Shown here piece after piece: positions 1 through 8,737 of a stretch of DNA of 64,000 nt. The notes under the pieces were generated by a model that saw only the letters and a program-made list of their open reading frames with translations, did not search any database and was not told the origin of the DNA. The stretch is from Methylobacterium mesophilicum. Lineage in GTDB: Bacteria > Pseudomonadota > Alphaproteobacteria > Rhizobiales > Beijerinckiaceae. The DNA lies in NCBI RefSeq assembly GCF_022179445.1, contig NZ_BPQU01000019.1, forward strand, positions 1 to 64,000, given 5' to 3'. A program made the translations under genes and the position numbers. Each line of letters opens with the position of its first letter. The first letter of the stretch is position 1.

Positions 1-137
1 CGCCGCCGGATACGAGGACGACTTGGCCGTCGCTACATAAGTGGGAACAGCTCTAAGCGTTTTTGACAAGTTGACGAACCATTAACGCCGGCCCCACGTT
101 TGCAACATGAGCGCGGAAACGTGCAGGGGATGTTGCG
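1..137. other. Left edge, no gene seen
   Basis: No credible coding region or RNA gene is visible before the first small gene. A purine-rich stretch just before position 138 may carry its ribosome-binding site. Confidence 0.4.
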
Positions 138-452
138 ATGGCGCGGATCGGGACAGTCGGCCGGACCGGTGCAACCTGGAGCAGGCCCGCGCAATCCGTG
201 GGCGCTGCGGCCGGGGCGGTCGCGGCGACGGACGCCGTCTCGCCGGCTCGGGCGCTGGTGGTGGTCGATGGGGGACGGCGCGAGGCGCGCGTCACGATCC
301 TGATGCCGGACCGATTCGGCTCCGGCGGCGCCTGCGCGGGCTTCGTGGCGCAATTGCTGATCGCCACCGACCCGACCCTCAGGCCGTCGCGGCTGGAACG
401 CACGAAGGCGGCCGCGGCGCGCTACGCCGAGACTGCCCGGCGGCTCGCGTAA
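138..452 (+). CDS. Hypothetical small protein
   Basis: A 104-residue protein, rich in Ala and Arg, that I do not recognise. It has no clear signal peptide or membrane segment. The middle part (VVVDGGRREARVTILMPDRFG, about residues 41-61) looks like a short beta-rich stretch, and the C-terminus (KAAAARYAETARRLA) looks helical. An AGGGG about 14 bases upstream is a weak ribosome-binding site. It is isolated, 150 bases from convergent rpmF. The frame looks more protein-like than the overlapping alternatives, but function is unknown and the start is uncertain. Confidence 0.5.
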   Translation: MARIGTVGRTGATWSRPAQSVGAAAGAVAATDAVSPARALVVVDGGRREARVTILMPDRFGSGGACAGFVAQLLIATDPTLRPSRLERTKAAAARYAETARRLA

Positions 453-602
453 TTTCGTTGCATCGCCGCCGCCGTCATTGCGGGCGGTAAGCGTAACGCA
501 CGTTCCAACCCCCTCCCGGCACGGTGAGGCGCCTGCTTCGCAAGCGCTTCCCGGGGATGAGGGCGAGGCCGGACCGACGAAGCGTCGAGCCGGCCGTGAC
601 GC

Positions 603-791
603 TTACGCCTCGGCGGACTTCACCTTCAGGACCTGGCGGCCGCGGTACATGCCGGTCTTCAGGTCGATGTGGTGCGGACGGCGCAGCTCGCCCGAGTCCT
701 TGTCCTCGACGTAGGTCGGCGCCTTGAGGGCGTCGGCCGAGCGGCGCATGCCGCGACGGGAGGGGGAAGTCTTTCGCTTCGGAACGGCCAT
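603..791 (-). CDS. rpmF: 50S ribosomal protein L32
   Basis: A 62-residue bL32 of the large ribosomal subunit. The N-terminus [17 protein letters not shown] and the [15 protein letters not shown] segment are diagnostic. There are no CxxC pairs, so this is the zinc-independent (C-minus) form common in alphaproteobacteria. The open frame extends 24 codons further upstream, but the ATG at 791 is preceded by AAGGA at good spacing and matches the invariant family N-terminus. It is a stand-alone gene here, without the plsX neighbour seen in many other bacteria. Confidence 0.97.
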
Positions 792-1016
792 GGCAGGAAT
801 CCTTCGTGATGCCGCGGGCAAAGCGGCGCGCGAGCGGCTCCTCGATCGAGGATCGCCTCGCACACCGCGGGATACGGATGAGGGCGCGCTTATAGCGTCG
901 GCGCCGGCCCCTGGCTAGAGGTGCGGCGACACAACCGTTAAGCCCGGGTTCAAGTTGCCGGGCCCAGATTTTTTCCACGGCGCCGCGGAGCGGGCCGACC
1001 CCTCGGGAGACACGCC

Positions 1017-1376
1017 ATGGCTTCCTCCAAAACGACGTTTGCCGTCCTCGCCCTGCTCTCGAGCCTGATGGCTGTGCCTGCCCTCGCGCAGGCTCCGCAG
1101 ACATCGAGCCCCGCGACGCCGACCGCCCCCGCCAGGCCGGCCGCCCCGAGCGCGCCGGTCGCCGGGCCGCCGAACGCCGCCAAGGGCGCGCTGCTCGACC
1201 TCAACAGCGCCAGCGCCGCCGACCTCGACGCCCTCCCGGGCATCGGCGCCGCCCGCTCCGCCGCGATCATCAAGGGCCGGCCCTATCGCGGCAAGGACGA
1301 CCTCGTCTCCAAGAAGATCATCCCGCAGAACGTCTACGACGGGATCAAGGACAAGGTCATCGCCAAGCAGAAGTAG
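1017..1376 (+). CDS. Secreted helix-hairpin-helix (ComEA-like) protein
   Basis: A 119-residue exported protein. Residues 1-25 form a signal peptide ending near ALA-QA. A Pro/Ala-rich linker follows to about residue 55. The C-terminal half (LDLNSASAADLDALPGIGAARSAAII then KGRPYRGKDDLVSKKII) is a helix-hairpin-helix module of the ComEA type, which binds DNA backbone in known members. Periplasmic location plus HhH suggests DNA binding outside the cytoplasm, but no competence genes are nearby, so the role is open. It converges with the next gene, only 4 bases apart. Confidence 0.8.
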   Translation: MASSKTTFAVLALLSSLMAVPALAQAPQTSSPATPTAPARPAAPSAPVAGPPNAAKGALLDLNSASAADLDALPGIGAARSAAIIKGRPYRGKDDLVSKKIIPQNVYDGIKDKVIAKQK

Positions 1377-1380
1377 GCGC

Positions 1381-2094
1381 TCACTCGGCGATCGCGCCCT
1401 GGGGCATGGAGAAGCCCGGGGGCGCCTTCTGGGTGGCCTCCTTCGGCGCCGCGCGCCGGACGGGGGCCTTCTTCTTGGCCTGGGCCTTCGGCGCGGCCTT
1501 GACGGCGGGGGGATCCTCGCAGGCGCGGAACGCGAGTTGCGCCAGGGTCGAGCCCTCCTCGGCCACGATGGTGATCGGGTCCGCCAGGATCGGCAGGGAC
1601 GGCTGCCAGCGGATCGGCCCGCCGAGCATCGCCTCGATGGTGGCCGGCGCCGTGCCGCGCCGCAGCGTGGCGAAATCCGGCCCGTACGCGGTGGCGACCT
1701 TGCCGGCGATCACCACCTGCAGGACCTCGTTCACCTCCGGGGTCAGCGGCCGGAGCGGATTCGTGGTCCGCACCTGCCCGGCGCGGGTCACGACCATCTT
1801 GAACCCCTTGCCACCCTCGTAGCGCGCCGCGCGGGCCCCGCAGGGCTGCTCGACCTGCGCGGCGGCGGCCGCAGTGGGATCGGGGGCCGGCTCGGACGGG
1901 GCGGGCGCGGGGGCCTGCGCAGGAACCTGCGTGGGCACTTGCTTGGGCACTTGCGTGGGCACTTGGGCGGGAACTTGGGCGGGGGCCGCCGCCTGCGCCG
2001 GGCCCGGCGCGGCCTGCGGGGCCGGCACTCCGGCCGGCAGGCAGGCGAACGGGAGGGCGAGCAGCAGGCCGGCCGCCCCGGGATACAGCCTCAT
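1381..2094 (-). CDS. Secreted proline/glutamine-repeat protein
   Basis: A 237-residue protein with an N-terminal signal sequence (LLLALPFACLPAGVPA). The Cys within it could be a lipobox residue. From about residue 38 there is a tandem Q-V-P-(A/T/K) tetrapeptide run, encoded by imperfect 12-base DNA repeats. The C-terminal half is a folded-looking domain (KGFKMVVTRAGQVRTTNPLRPL, then a Cys at FRACEDPPA) followed by a Lys/Ala-rich tail. Function is not recognised. The start overlaps the stop of the upstream membrane protein by 4 bases, so the two are co-transcribed. Confidence 0.7.
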   Translation of the reverse strand: MRLYPGAAGLLLALPFACLPAGVPAPQAAPGPAQAAAPAQVPAQVPTQVPKQVPTQVPAQAPAPAPSEPAPDPTAAAAAQVEQPCGARAARYEGGKGFKMVVTRAGQVRTTNPLRPLTPEVNEVLQVVIAGKVATAYGPDFATLRRGTAPATIEAMLGGPIRWQPSLPILADPITIVAEEGSTLAQLAFRACEDPPAVKAAPKAQAKKKAPVRRAAPKEATQKAPPGFSMPQGAIAE

Positions 2095-2423
2095 CGGTCC
2101 GCCTCCGGCAGATCGCGCCGCGGCGGCTCGATCCGGCCGGTCCTATCGAGGGCTCTGATCGGTTGCAATTCGATCGCTTCCAAATCGAGTACGCGCGTGT
2201 CGAGGAGGTGCGGGTCCGGAACGCGCGGGTCGAGATCCTGCGCCGCGCGGTCGATCGGGCTGATGCGCGGGCCGACCGAGCCGATCACCAGGTCCTCGTC
2301 CTCGACGTCGAGTTCGGAGCCCATGCGGAGGGGTTCGCGCCGGCCCCGGGCCGTCATGGCGGCGACCGCAAGTCCCGCGACGACGAAGGCCACTATAGCC
2401 AGGATGATCAGCAGGCGCTCCAT
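2091..2423 (-). CDS. Single-pass membrane protein, unknown function
   Basis: A 110-residue protein with one N-terminal membrane helix (residues 3-23, LLIILAIVAFVVAGLAVAAMT). The cytosolic tail is acidic (SELDVEDEDLVIGSVGPRISP) and rich in Asp, Leu and Arg. It is translationally coupled to the downstream Pro-repeat protein by an ATGA overlap, so the two may work together at the envelope. It diverges from the PEP-carboxylase-like gene with 162 bases between them. No family recognised. Confidence 0.65.
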   Translation of the reverse strand: MERLLIILAIVAFVVAGLAVAAMTARGRREPLRMGSELDVEDEDLVIGSVGPRISPIDRAAQDLDPRVPDPHLLDTRVLDLEAIELQPIRALDRTGRIEPPRRDLPEADR

Positions 2424-2585
2424 CAGGCGGGAAGCTCTAACCCGCTCGAAGGCCCGTCGTCACCCCGTACTCGGCCGAACAGCGACCGCATGTGGGATCG
2501 GACCGCACCGGCGACTCCGTGGAACACGGCTTGCGTAAGGTGCTGGGCCGGGTAGACGCGAGCGAGCCGGAGTCGGGACCGATCC

Positions 2586-5462
2586 ATGCAGCACGAGTCG
2601 AGCCGCGAGCCGGAGGAACTGGAGAGCCATCTCCTCGGCCTCATCGAGAGCGCCCGGGAGCAGGCCCGGGAGGACCCGTTCCGCAACCCCGTCCTGGCCG
2701 TGACGCTCGCGATCACCCGCCGGTTCGACCGCAACGAGATCGCGGCGGACGACCTCGACGGCCTGTTCGAGCGGCTGCGCGCCCCGGCCCTGGCGGCCCG
2801 GGCGGAGCGGCTGCGCGGCTATGTCGGGCTCGAAGCCGGGCCGGCCGACGCGGACTCCGCGATCCCCGCGCGCCTAGTCGCCGCCGCCCCCGGCGGCCCG
2901 GACGGCGTCTCGGCTTTCGCGGCCTTCATCCACCGCATCGCCTTCGCGGTGGTGTTCACGGCGCATCCGACCTTCGGCATGCCGCGCGCCGTGGCGACCC
3001 TGCTGGCGCAGGCCGCCAGCCTGCCCGACGCGGCCGCCCGCGCCGACCTGATCGCCCGCGCCGCCGCCCTCTCCACCCGGCCGGACGCGCCGATCACCCT
3101 CGACGTCGAGTTCGAGCAGGCCTGCGCGGCGGCCAACAACGGACGGCTCGCGCTGGACGCGTTCAACGGCGCCCTGCTGGACGCCGCCCGCACCCGCTGG
3201 CCCGATCGATGGACCGAGCTGACCCCCCGCCCCTTCGCCATCGCCAGCTGGGTCGGCTGCGACACCGACGGGCGCACCGATATCGGCTGGTGGGACACCC
3301 TGCGCTACCGGCTGATCTCCAAGCGCATGCAGTTCGACCGGGTGATGCGCGACCTGCCCGACGGGCCCGCCTGCCGGGAGGTCCGGGCGCTGGCCGCGGA
3401 GGCGCTCGCCGCGGTCAACCGCCAGCTCGCGGTCGCCCCCCGGCTCGGCGACAAGCCGTCGCTCGAAGCGGTGCACCGCTTCGCCCTGGCGCTGATCATC
3501 GAGCGCGAGCGCGCCCAGACCGATGCCGGCGCCCTGGTCGCCGGGCTCACCGCGGCGCTCGAGGGGGCCGACGCGGCCGACAAGCGGGCGATCGCGATCC
3601 TGCGCTCGGGCGTGGCCACCCACGGCCTGTCGAACGCCCTGCCGCATTTCCGGCTGAACGCCAGCCAGATCCACAACGCCGTGCGCCGGGTGATCGACCT
3701 GGAGGGCGAGCCGACCGATTCGGCCCAGCGCCGCTCGCATCTGGCGACCATCCACAGCCTGCTCAACGACGTCCGGCCGGTGGCGGTGGATTTCGGCGCG
3801 CTGGCCGCCGAGCGGGCCTCGGCCGCCCGGCTGATGATGACCATCGCCCAGATCCTCAAGCACGTTGACGGCACCCACCCGGTGCGCTTCCTGATCGCCG
3901 AGACCGAGACCGGCTACACCCTGCTGGCCGCCCTGTGGCTCGCGCGCCATTACGGCATCGCCGACAAGCTCGAGATCACGCCCCTGTTCGAGACCGCGAG
4001 CGCCCTGGAGCAGGGCATCCGGGTGCTCGACGACGCCCTGCGCAACCCGCACTGGCGCCAGTACCTCAAGCGGATCGGCCGGCTCACCGTGCAGTTCGGC
4101 TACTCCGATTCCGGCCGCTATGTCGGCCAGCTCGCCGCCACGTTCTGGATCGAGCGGCTGCGCCTGCGCATCACCGAGATGCTGGTCCAGAACGGGCTGG
4201 CCGATGTCGAGCTCGCGATCTTCGACACCCACGGCGAATCGATCGGCCGGGGCGCTCACCCGACCTCGCTGCGCGACCGCCTGGCCTACCTGGCCCCCGA
4301 GGACGCCCGCGACCGCGCCCGCAAGGCCGGCCTGAAGGTGCGGCTCGAATCGAGCTTCCAGGGCACCGACGGCTACCTGCTCTACGGCACCGAGGCGCTG
4401 GCCCAGGCCAGCGTCGCCCGCATCGCCGAGCACGTCTACGCCCTCGACATCGCCGAGGACGACAGCTTCTCGGATTATGCCCTCAACGACACCGCGGCGG
4501 GGGGCGACGCGAAGGACGACCCGATCTACTCGGAGCCGGACTTCGCGCTGGAATTCTTCACCGCCGCCCGGCAGGACATGGAGGCCCTGGTCGACGACCC
4601 GGGCTACGCCGCCCTGCTCGGCACCTTCGGCCCGAGCCTGATCGACCGCACCGGCTCCCGCCCGGTGGCGCGCCAGACCGACAACGGCGGGCCGGCACGC
4701 ATCACCCATCCGACCCAGATGCGGGCGATCCCCAACAACGCGATCCTGCATCAGCTGGGTTTCCTGGCCAATTCCCTCCACGGGATCGGCCGGGCCGCCC
4801 AGCGCGGCCCCGACCTGTTCCGCGACATGCGCCGGGATTCGGTGCGCTTCTCGCGGGCGTTCCGGCTGGTCCAGCATGCCGCCGCGCTGGGCGACCTCGA
4901 CGTGCTGCGCGCCTATATCGACACCCTCGACCCGGCCGTGTGGCTGGAGCGGGCCCGGCGGACCCAGAAGGACTTCCGCCGGGAGGAGCTGGTGGTGATC
5001 GCCGGCGCGCTGGAGCGCCTCGACCTCGCATCGTCCCTGCGCGGCCTGTTCGGCCGCCTGACCCGCGACTGGCTGGCGCTCACCACCGCCGCCCCGGACC
5101 TGCCCGGCATGTCGGCCCGTCTGACCCTGCTGCACGCCCTGCGGCTGGCGCTGATCCACCGGATCTGGTTCCTGGCGGTTCACATCCCGGGCTTCCGCCC
5201 GCAGGCCGGCATCTCCCGCGAGCAGCTGCTCGAACGCGTCCTGCGCCTCGACATCGACGGCTGCCTGACGCTGCTCGACGCGATCTTCCCGGTCACCCCG
5301 GACCCGACGCTCGGCCTCAACTTCGGCGAGCCCGCCGGCCCCCGGGATGTCGGCACCTACGAGGCCGAGCACGCCAACCTGTTCCAGCCGATCCGCCGCC
5401 TGTTCGACCAGGTGCGGGAGATCTCCGGGATGATCCAGCACGAGGTCGGGGCGTTCGGGTAG
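2586..5462 (+). CDS. Divergent phosphoenolpyruvate carboxylase-family protein
   Basis: A 958-residue protein with the overall layout of PEP carboxylase, which makes oxaloacetate from PEP and bicarbonate. It keeps the catalytic His in FTAHPTF (His127), the GYSDS loop (residues 505-509), an IGRG glycine loop (Arg555) and an MRAIP segment near residue 712. Several hallmark positions differ. TAHPTE has Phe for Glu, GYSDSxKD reads GYSDSGRY with no Lys, the multi-glycine loop is reduced to SIGRGAHP, and the C-terminus ends EVGAFG rather than the usual NTG that binds allosteric aspartate. It is therefore either a poorly regulated PEPC subtype or a paralogue with altered chemistry. Methylotrophic serine-cycle genes are not adjacent. 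Confidence 0.8.
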   Translation: MQHESSREPEELESHLLGLIESAREQAREDPFRNPVLAVTLAITRRFDRNEIAADDLDGLFERLRAPALAARAERLRGYVGLEAGPADADSAIPARLVAAAPGGPDGVSAFAAFIHRIAFAVVFTAHPTFGMPRAVATLLAQAASLPDAAARADLIARAAALSTRPDAPITLDVEFEQACAAANNGRLALDAFNGALLDAARTRWPDRWTELTPRPFAIASWVGCDTDGRTDIGWWDTLRYRLISKRMQFDRVMRDLPDGPACREVRALAAEALAAVNRQLAVAPRLGDKPSLEAVHRFALALIIERERAQTDAGALVAGLTAALEGADAADKRAIAILRSGVATHGLSNALPHFRLNASQIHNAVRRVIDLEGEPTDSAQRRSHLATIHSLLNDVRPVAVDFGALAAERASAARLMMTIAQILKHVDGTHPVRFLIAETETGYTLLAALWLARHYGIADKLEITPLFETASALEQGIRVLDDALRNPHWRQYLKRIGRLTVQFGYSDSGRYVGQLAATFWIERLRLRITEMLVQNGLADVELAIFDTHGESIGRGAHPTSLRDRLAYLAPEDARDRARKAGLKVRLESSFQGTDGYLLYGTEALAQASVARIAEHVYALDIAEDDSFSDYALNDTAAGGDAKDDPIYSEPDFALEFFTAARQDMEALVDDPGYAALLGTFGPSLIDRTGSRPVARQTDNGGPARITHPTQMRAIPNNAILHQLGFLANSLHGIGRAAQRGPDLFRDMRRDSVRFSRAFRLVQHAAALGDLDVLRAYIDTLDPAVWLERARRTQKDFRREELVVIAGALERLDLASSLRGLFGRLTRDWLALTTAAPDLPGMSARLTLLHALRLALIHRIWFLAVHIPGFRPQAGISREQLLERVLRLDIDGCLTLLDAIFPVTPDPTLGLNFGEPAGPRDVGTYEAEHANLFQPIRRLFDQVREISGMIQHEVGAFG

Positions 5463-5703
5463 CGGGCGTTCCACGGGTCAGGGCCTACCGCCCTGGCTCG
5501 ACACCGGAACTCACCGCGCAACCCGAGAACGATGGTCAGCAAGGCGCCAGCATGCCGGCCGCGATCCAACAGCGCGGGCTGACCTCGATCCCGGACGGAC
5601 ACCACGCGCACCCGAGAAGACGCCCGCTCTACATGAGTTCCGGTTACGCCGGCTGGACGATTCATCTCCCGAGGATCGATACCCCCTCTCTGAGAACCCG
5701 CGC

Positions 5704-5817
5704 CGTCACTCCGGGGTGCCGCAGGCGAGCCCGGAGCCCGGAAATGCTGCCCGTACAAGAGCTTGACACATCGGCGTCTCTGGACCCCGGGTTCCGCTGC
5801 GCGGCCCCGGGACGACG
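5704..5817. repeat. Intergenic inverted repeat, family C, copy 1
   Basis: An imperfect palindrome. The left arm contains CCGGGGTGCCGCAGGCGAGC and the right arm contains GGTTCCGCTGCGCGGCCCC. Related copies lie at 15748-15863 and 31328-31444. It occupies much of the 493-base gap after the PEP-carboxylase-like gene. Confidence 0.7.
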
Positions 5818-5828
5818 AAGCGTGGCGG

Positions 5829-5893
5829 CATCGATCAAGCCGTCCCTTGAGGAGGGCTGAGCCTTCCGCGCTGGGGAGAGATCCAAATTCGAA
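5829..5893. repeat. Intergenic repeat, family D, copy 1
   Basis: A stretch of about 65 bases that aligns with 8099-8163. Shared landmarks in order are CATCG, CAAGCC, a purine-rich GAGGAGGGCTG/GAAGAAGGCTG block, CGCTGGGGAG and a terminal TTC(G/C)AACC. It sits directly beside a family C repeat. Confidence 0.5.
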
Positions 5894-5955
5894 CCGCTCC
5901 GACCCGTAGCTACACAGGCCGGCGCGGAGAGCGTTTCGCGGGAGGCGCCTCGTCG

Positions 5956-6816
5956 TCAGCGAAACAGGTTCGCGGGCGCCGGCGGGGTCGCGTGAAGCAG
6001 CGTGATCGTCACCCGTCGGTTCGGCGCCAGGTAGGGGTTGTCGGGGAAGACCGGCTCGGTGTCGGCACGTCCCACCACGGAGATGAAGTTGTCGTTGGGA
6101 ACCCCGGAACCCGCCAGGATCTCGCGCACGGCGAGCGCGCGCCCGGCGGTGAGGTTCCAGGGTTCGACGGCCCGCGCCGAACCCGGGCGCATGGCGGACG
6201 TGTGGCCCGTGACAGACAGGCGGTTGGGCAGCTGGCGCAGGGCGGGCGCGAGCGTCTCCAGGACGCGACGGGTGCGCTCGTGGGGCTCGACGGAGCCATC
6301 GCGGAACATGGAGCGGCCGTCCTGGTCCACGAGGGACACGTTCACGCCCTCCTTGGTCGGCTCGATCACGATGTTCTTCGACAGCTCGGCGATGTCGGGC
6401 AACGTCTGGAGCGCCTGCCGGAGGCTGGCGATGGCGCTGTAATCGGCCTGCACGCTGGAGGCCGACCGGCTGGCATCGAGATCGCTGGCGCGGCCCGGAG
6501 TGGTCGCGCGCGCCCTGTCGTCCCGCTCGGCGGAGCCCCTCGCTGCGTCGCGGGGCGTGGACGCCTTGTTGCCGGACGTGTCGAGGGCGGTGCCGTACAG
6601 CATCCCGCCCGCGCCACTGGTGGCCGGGCTCGACGCCGAAGGCGCGAAGTATTCCGCCAAACCGTTCTTCTGCTCCTGCGTCGTCATGCTGATCAGCCAC
6701 ATCAGCAGAAAGAACGCCATCATGGCGGTCACGAAGTCCGCATAGGCGATCTTCCAGGCCCCGCCGTGATGCGCGTGCGCGGCCTTCTTGACCTTCTTGA
6801 TGATGATCGTGGCCAT
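5956..6816 (-). CDS. motB: Flagellar motor stator protein MotB
   Basis: A 286-residue MotB, the peptidoglycan-anchored half of the proton-driven flagellar stator. The N-terminus has the diagnostic AWKIAYADFVTAMMAFFLLMW, in which Asp27 is the proton-binding residue and residues 24-45 form the single membrane helix. A Ser/Ala/Gly-rich linker follows. The C-terminal OmpA-like peptidoglycan-binding domain occupies about residues 150-280, including SVTGHTSAM, AGRALAVREIL and APNRRVTI. It lies 22 bases downstream of motA in the usual order. No other flagellar genes are in the window. Confidence 0.93.
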   Translation of the reverse strand: MATIIIKKVKKAAHAHHGGAWKIAYADFVTAMMAFFLLMWLISMTTQEQKNGLAEYFAPSASSPATSGAGGMLYGTALDTSGNKASTPRDAARGSAERDDRARATTPGRASDLDASRSASSVQADYSAIASLRQALQTLPDIAELSKNIVIEPTKEGVNVSLVDQDGRSMFRDGSVEPHERTRRVLETLAPALRQLPNRLSVTGHTSAMRPGSARAVEPWNLTAGRALAVREILAGSGVPNDNFISVVGRADTEPVFPDNPYLAPNRRVTITLLHATPPAPANLFR

Positions 6817-6838
6817 CGAGTCCCCGCTTGCGCTTGGG

Positions 6839-7702
6839 TCAGATCTGGGCGGGGAGAGCGGCGGTTGCCGCTTCCACTTCGTTGAAGGTCGGGCGGACGT
6901 CGCTCATCAGGGACTTGCGGGCGAATTCCACCGCCATCACCGGCGGCTGGCCGCCGATATGGGCGAGCAGACCCGCCTTGAGGGACAGGTAGTATTTGGA
7001 CTCCGCCTCGAAGAGGCTCTTGAGCGACTGCGCCATGGGCCCGAAGAAGCCATAGGCGACGAAGACACCGAAGAAGGTGCCGACCAGCGCGCCGCCGATC
7101 AGGTGGCCCAGCACCTCCGGCGGCTCCTTGATCGCCCCCATCGTCTTGATCACGCCCAGCACGGCGGCGACGATGCCGAGCGCGGGCGTCCCGTCGGCGA
7201 GCGCCTGCATGGCCGAGACGACGCGCTCCTGCTCCTGGTGGTGCGTCTGCAGCTCCTCGTCCATGAGCGCGTCGATCTCGTAGACGTTGTTGGCGCCCAG
7301 CGTCACCATACGCATGTAGTCGCAGACGAACTCGACGGCGTGATGGTTGGCGGCAAAGGTCGGGAAGGCGTTGAACAGCGTCGACGCATCCGGATCCTCG
7401 ATATGCGGCTCCAGCGCCATCGCGCCCTTCGACTTCGCGAGCTTGAACAATGAATACTGCATCCCCAGCAGCTCGACATAGCTTTTCTGCGTGTATTTCG
7501 GTCCCTTCACGAGCGTACCCAGCATGGCGGGCACGGCCTTGAGCACCGGCCCGGTATTGCCGATGACGAAGGCCCCGATGGCGGCACCGAGGATGATGAC
7601 GAATTCGAACGGCTGCCAGAGGACGAGCAGGTGGCCACCCATCGCCGCGTAGCTGCCGAAGACGCAGGCGAAGACGATCAATGTGCCGACGATCAGCCGC
7701 AT
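6839..7702 (-). CDS. motA: Flagellar motor stator protein MotA
   Basis: A 287-residue MotA, the four-helix channel partner of MotB. Helices are visible at residues 2-22 and 28-50 and in the C-terminal half (DGTPALGIVAAVLGVIKTMG and LIGGALVGTFFGVFVAYGFFG). The conserved Pro in the third helix is present. A longer open frame reaches 8074, but the ATG at 7702 gives the standard MotA N-terminus MRLIVGTLIVFACVFGSY. An AT-richer stretch at 7741-7795 upstream probably carries the promoter. Confidence 0.94.
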   Translation of the reverse strand: MRLIVGTLIVFACVFGSYAAMGGHLLVLWQPFEFVIILGAAIGAFVIGNTGPVLKAVPAMLGTLVKGPKYTQKSYVELLGMQYSLFKLAKSKGAMALEPHIEDPDASTLFNAFPTFAANHHAVEFVCDYMRMVTLGANNVYEIDALMDEELQTHHQEQERVVSAMQALADGTPALGIVAAVLGVIKTMGAIKEPPEVLGHLIGGALVGTFFGVFVAYGFFGPMAQSLKSLFEAESKYYLSLKAGLLAHIGGQPPVMAVEFARKSLMSDVRPTFNEVEAATAALPAQI

Positions 7703-8098
7703 AATTTGCCATCCTTGCGCGGCGACAGGTACACTCCGCGCGACGCCATTAATCATTGGCCAATCACTGATTAAGGTTAACAGCGCGTTTAGGGCCGTGG
7801 CCGAAGGACTGGCAGATGCTTGCGCCCGGCGTTTGGTGGCGCGGGTTTGACCTGACAGGAACGGCGCGGGCGTGTCGCAACCGCGATCGCGCCGGCTTTC
7901 GCGGGTCGCCAAGGCACAGCCGTCGGGCCGGCCGGTCCATGATCCGCAACGCTTGCCCTCGAGCCGCGGCGGGACGCGCGCGGCGATGTCCCGCCGCGGC
8001 TCGTCCGGGTCGTCTCCGGGTGCCCTCCGGGTCACGCAGGTCGGACGATTCCCCTCCCCAGGCCTGCCCCCCATTCATGATGACGGCGCGTGGCTGCA
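7703..8098. other. Upstream region of motA, no gene
   Basis: Frames that are open here read as unbiased shadow translations. The part near 7741-7795 is unusually AT-rich for this genome and is the likely promoter of motAB. No specific sigma-factor motif can be assigned with confidence. Confidence 0.4.
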
Positions 8099-8163
8099 TC
8101 GGCCAAGCCTTCACCGGAAGAAGGCTGGGTTTCCCCGCTGGGGAGTGCCGAATATTCCAACCT
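8099..8163. repeat. Intergenic repeat, family D, copy 2
   Basis: Aligns with 5829-5893 over about 65 bases, in the same orientation. Both copies flank the motAB operon, one on each side. Confidence 0.5.
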
Positions 8164-8290
8164 CCCGCCCCGTAGCCCGGCACCTGCGCCGCCCGTCGCG
8201 CGGCCGCGCTGTCGAGGCGACGCTTCCGGGACGCGGAAGGGCGGTCGATCACGTCACCGTGGGTCGCGGGGGGACTGCCCTACGGGCCCC

Positions 8291-8737
8291 TCACACCCCC
8301 TCCACCCGCAGCACCGTCCCCGACAACCCGGCCACCCGCACCCGCGCCCCCGCCGGCAAATCCGGCCCTTCGATCCGCCAGAGCGTGTCGTCGAAGCGGA
8401 TGCGGCCGGCGCCCTGGAGGATCGGCTCGGCGAGCACGCCCTCGCGGCCGATCAGGCCGCGGTCGGCGCGGTTGAGGGCGTCGCGGGAATCCGTGCGGCG
8501 GTGCAGGCGCGTGGCGAGGCCGACCAGGAGGACGGCCGTGGCCGCGAACAGCAGGGTCTGGCCCTGCCAGGGCATCGGGATCAGCGCCGCGGCGAGGCCG
8601 GTCGCCACGGCGGCGAGGCCGAGCCAGATCAGGAATACCCCCGGCGCCACGATCTCGGCGCCCGCCAGGACGAGGCCGCCGATCACCCAGCTCCAGGCCG
8701 GCCCGAGGGCCGCCAGGATCCCGAAGCCGTCGGTCAT
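8291..8737 (-). CDS. NfeD-family membrane protein
   Basis: A 148-residue short-type NfeD. Two or three hydrophobic helices occupy residues 10-75 (SWVIGGLVLAGAEIVAPGVF, then IWLGLAAVATGLAAALI and LLFAATAVLLVGLAT). The C-terminal 70 residues form the OB-fold domain (LIGREGVLAEPI, GRIRFDDTLWRIEGPDLPAG, VRVAGLSGTVLRV). NfeD proteins act with stomatin-like SPFH proteins in membrane domain organisation, and here the start overlaps the SPFH gene by 4 bases (ATGA). Confidence 0.88.
   Translation of the reverse strand: MTDGFGILAALGPAWSWVIGGLVLAGAEIVAPGVFLIWLGLAAVATGLAAALIPMPWQGQTLLFAATAVLLVGLATRLHRRTDSRDALNRADRGLIGREGVLAEPILQGAGRIRFDDTLWRIEGPDLPAGARVRVAGLSGTVLRVEGV

Noticed and set aside
2874..5474. 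An 866-codon open frame antisense to the PEP-carboxylase-like gene
   Set aside because: Same GC-driven artefact; composition is Gly/Arg/Gln/Asp-rich with no motif.
5880..5900. A T-arm-like string (TTCGAACC) hinting at a tRNA
   Set aside because: No acceptor stem, D-arm or anticodon arm can be formed around it, and the string is part of the family D repeat.
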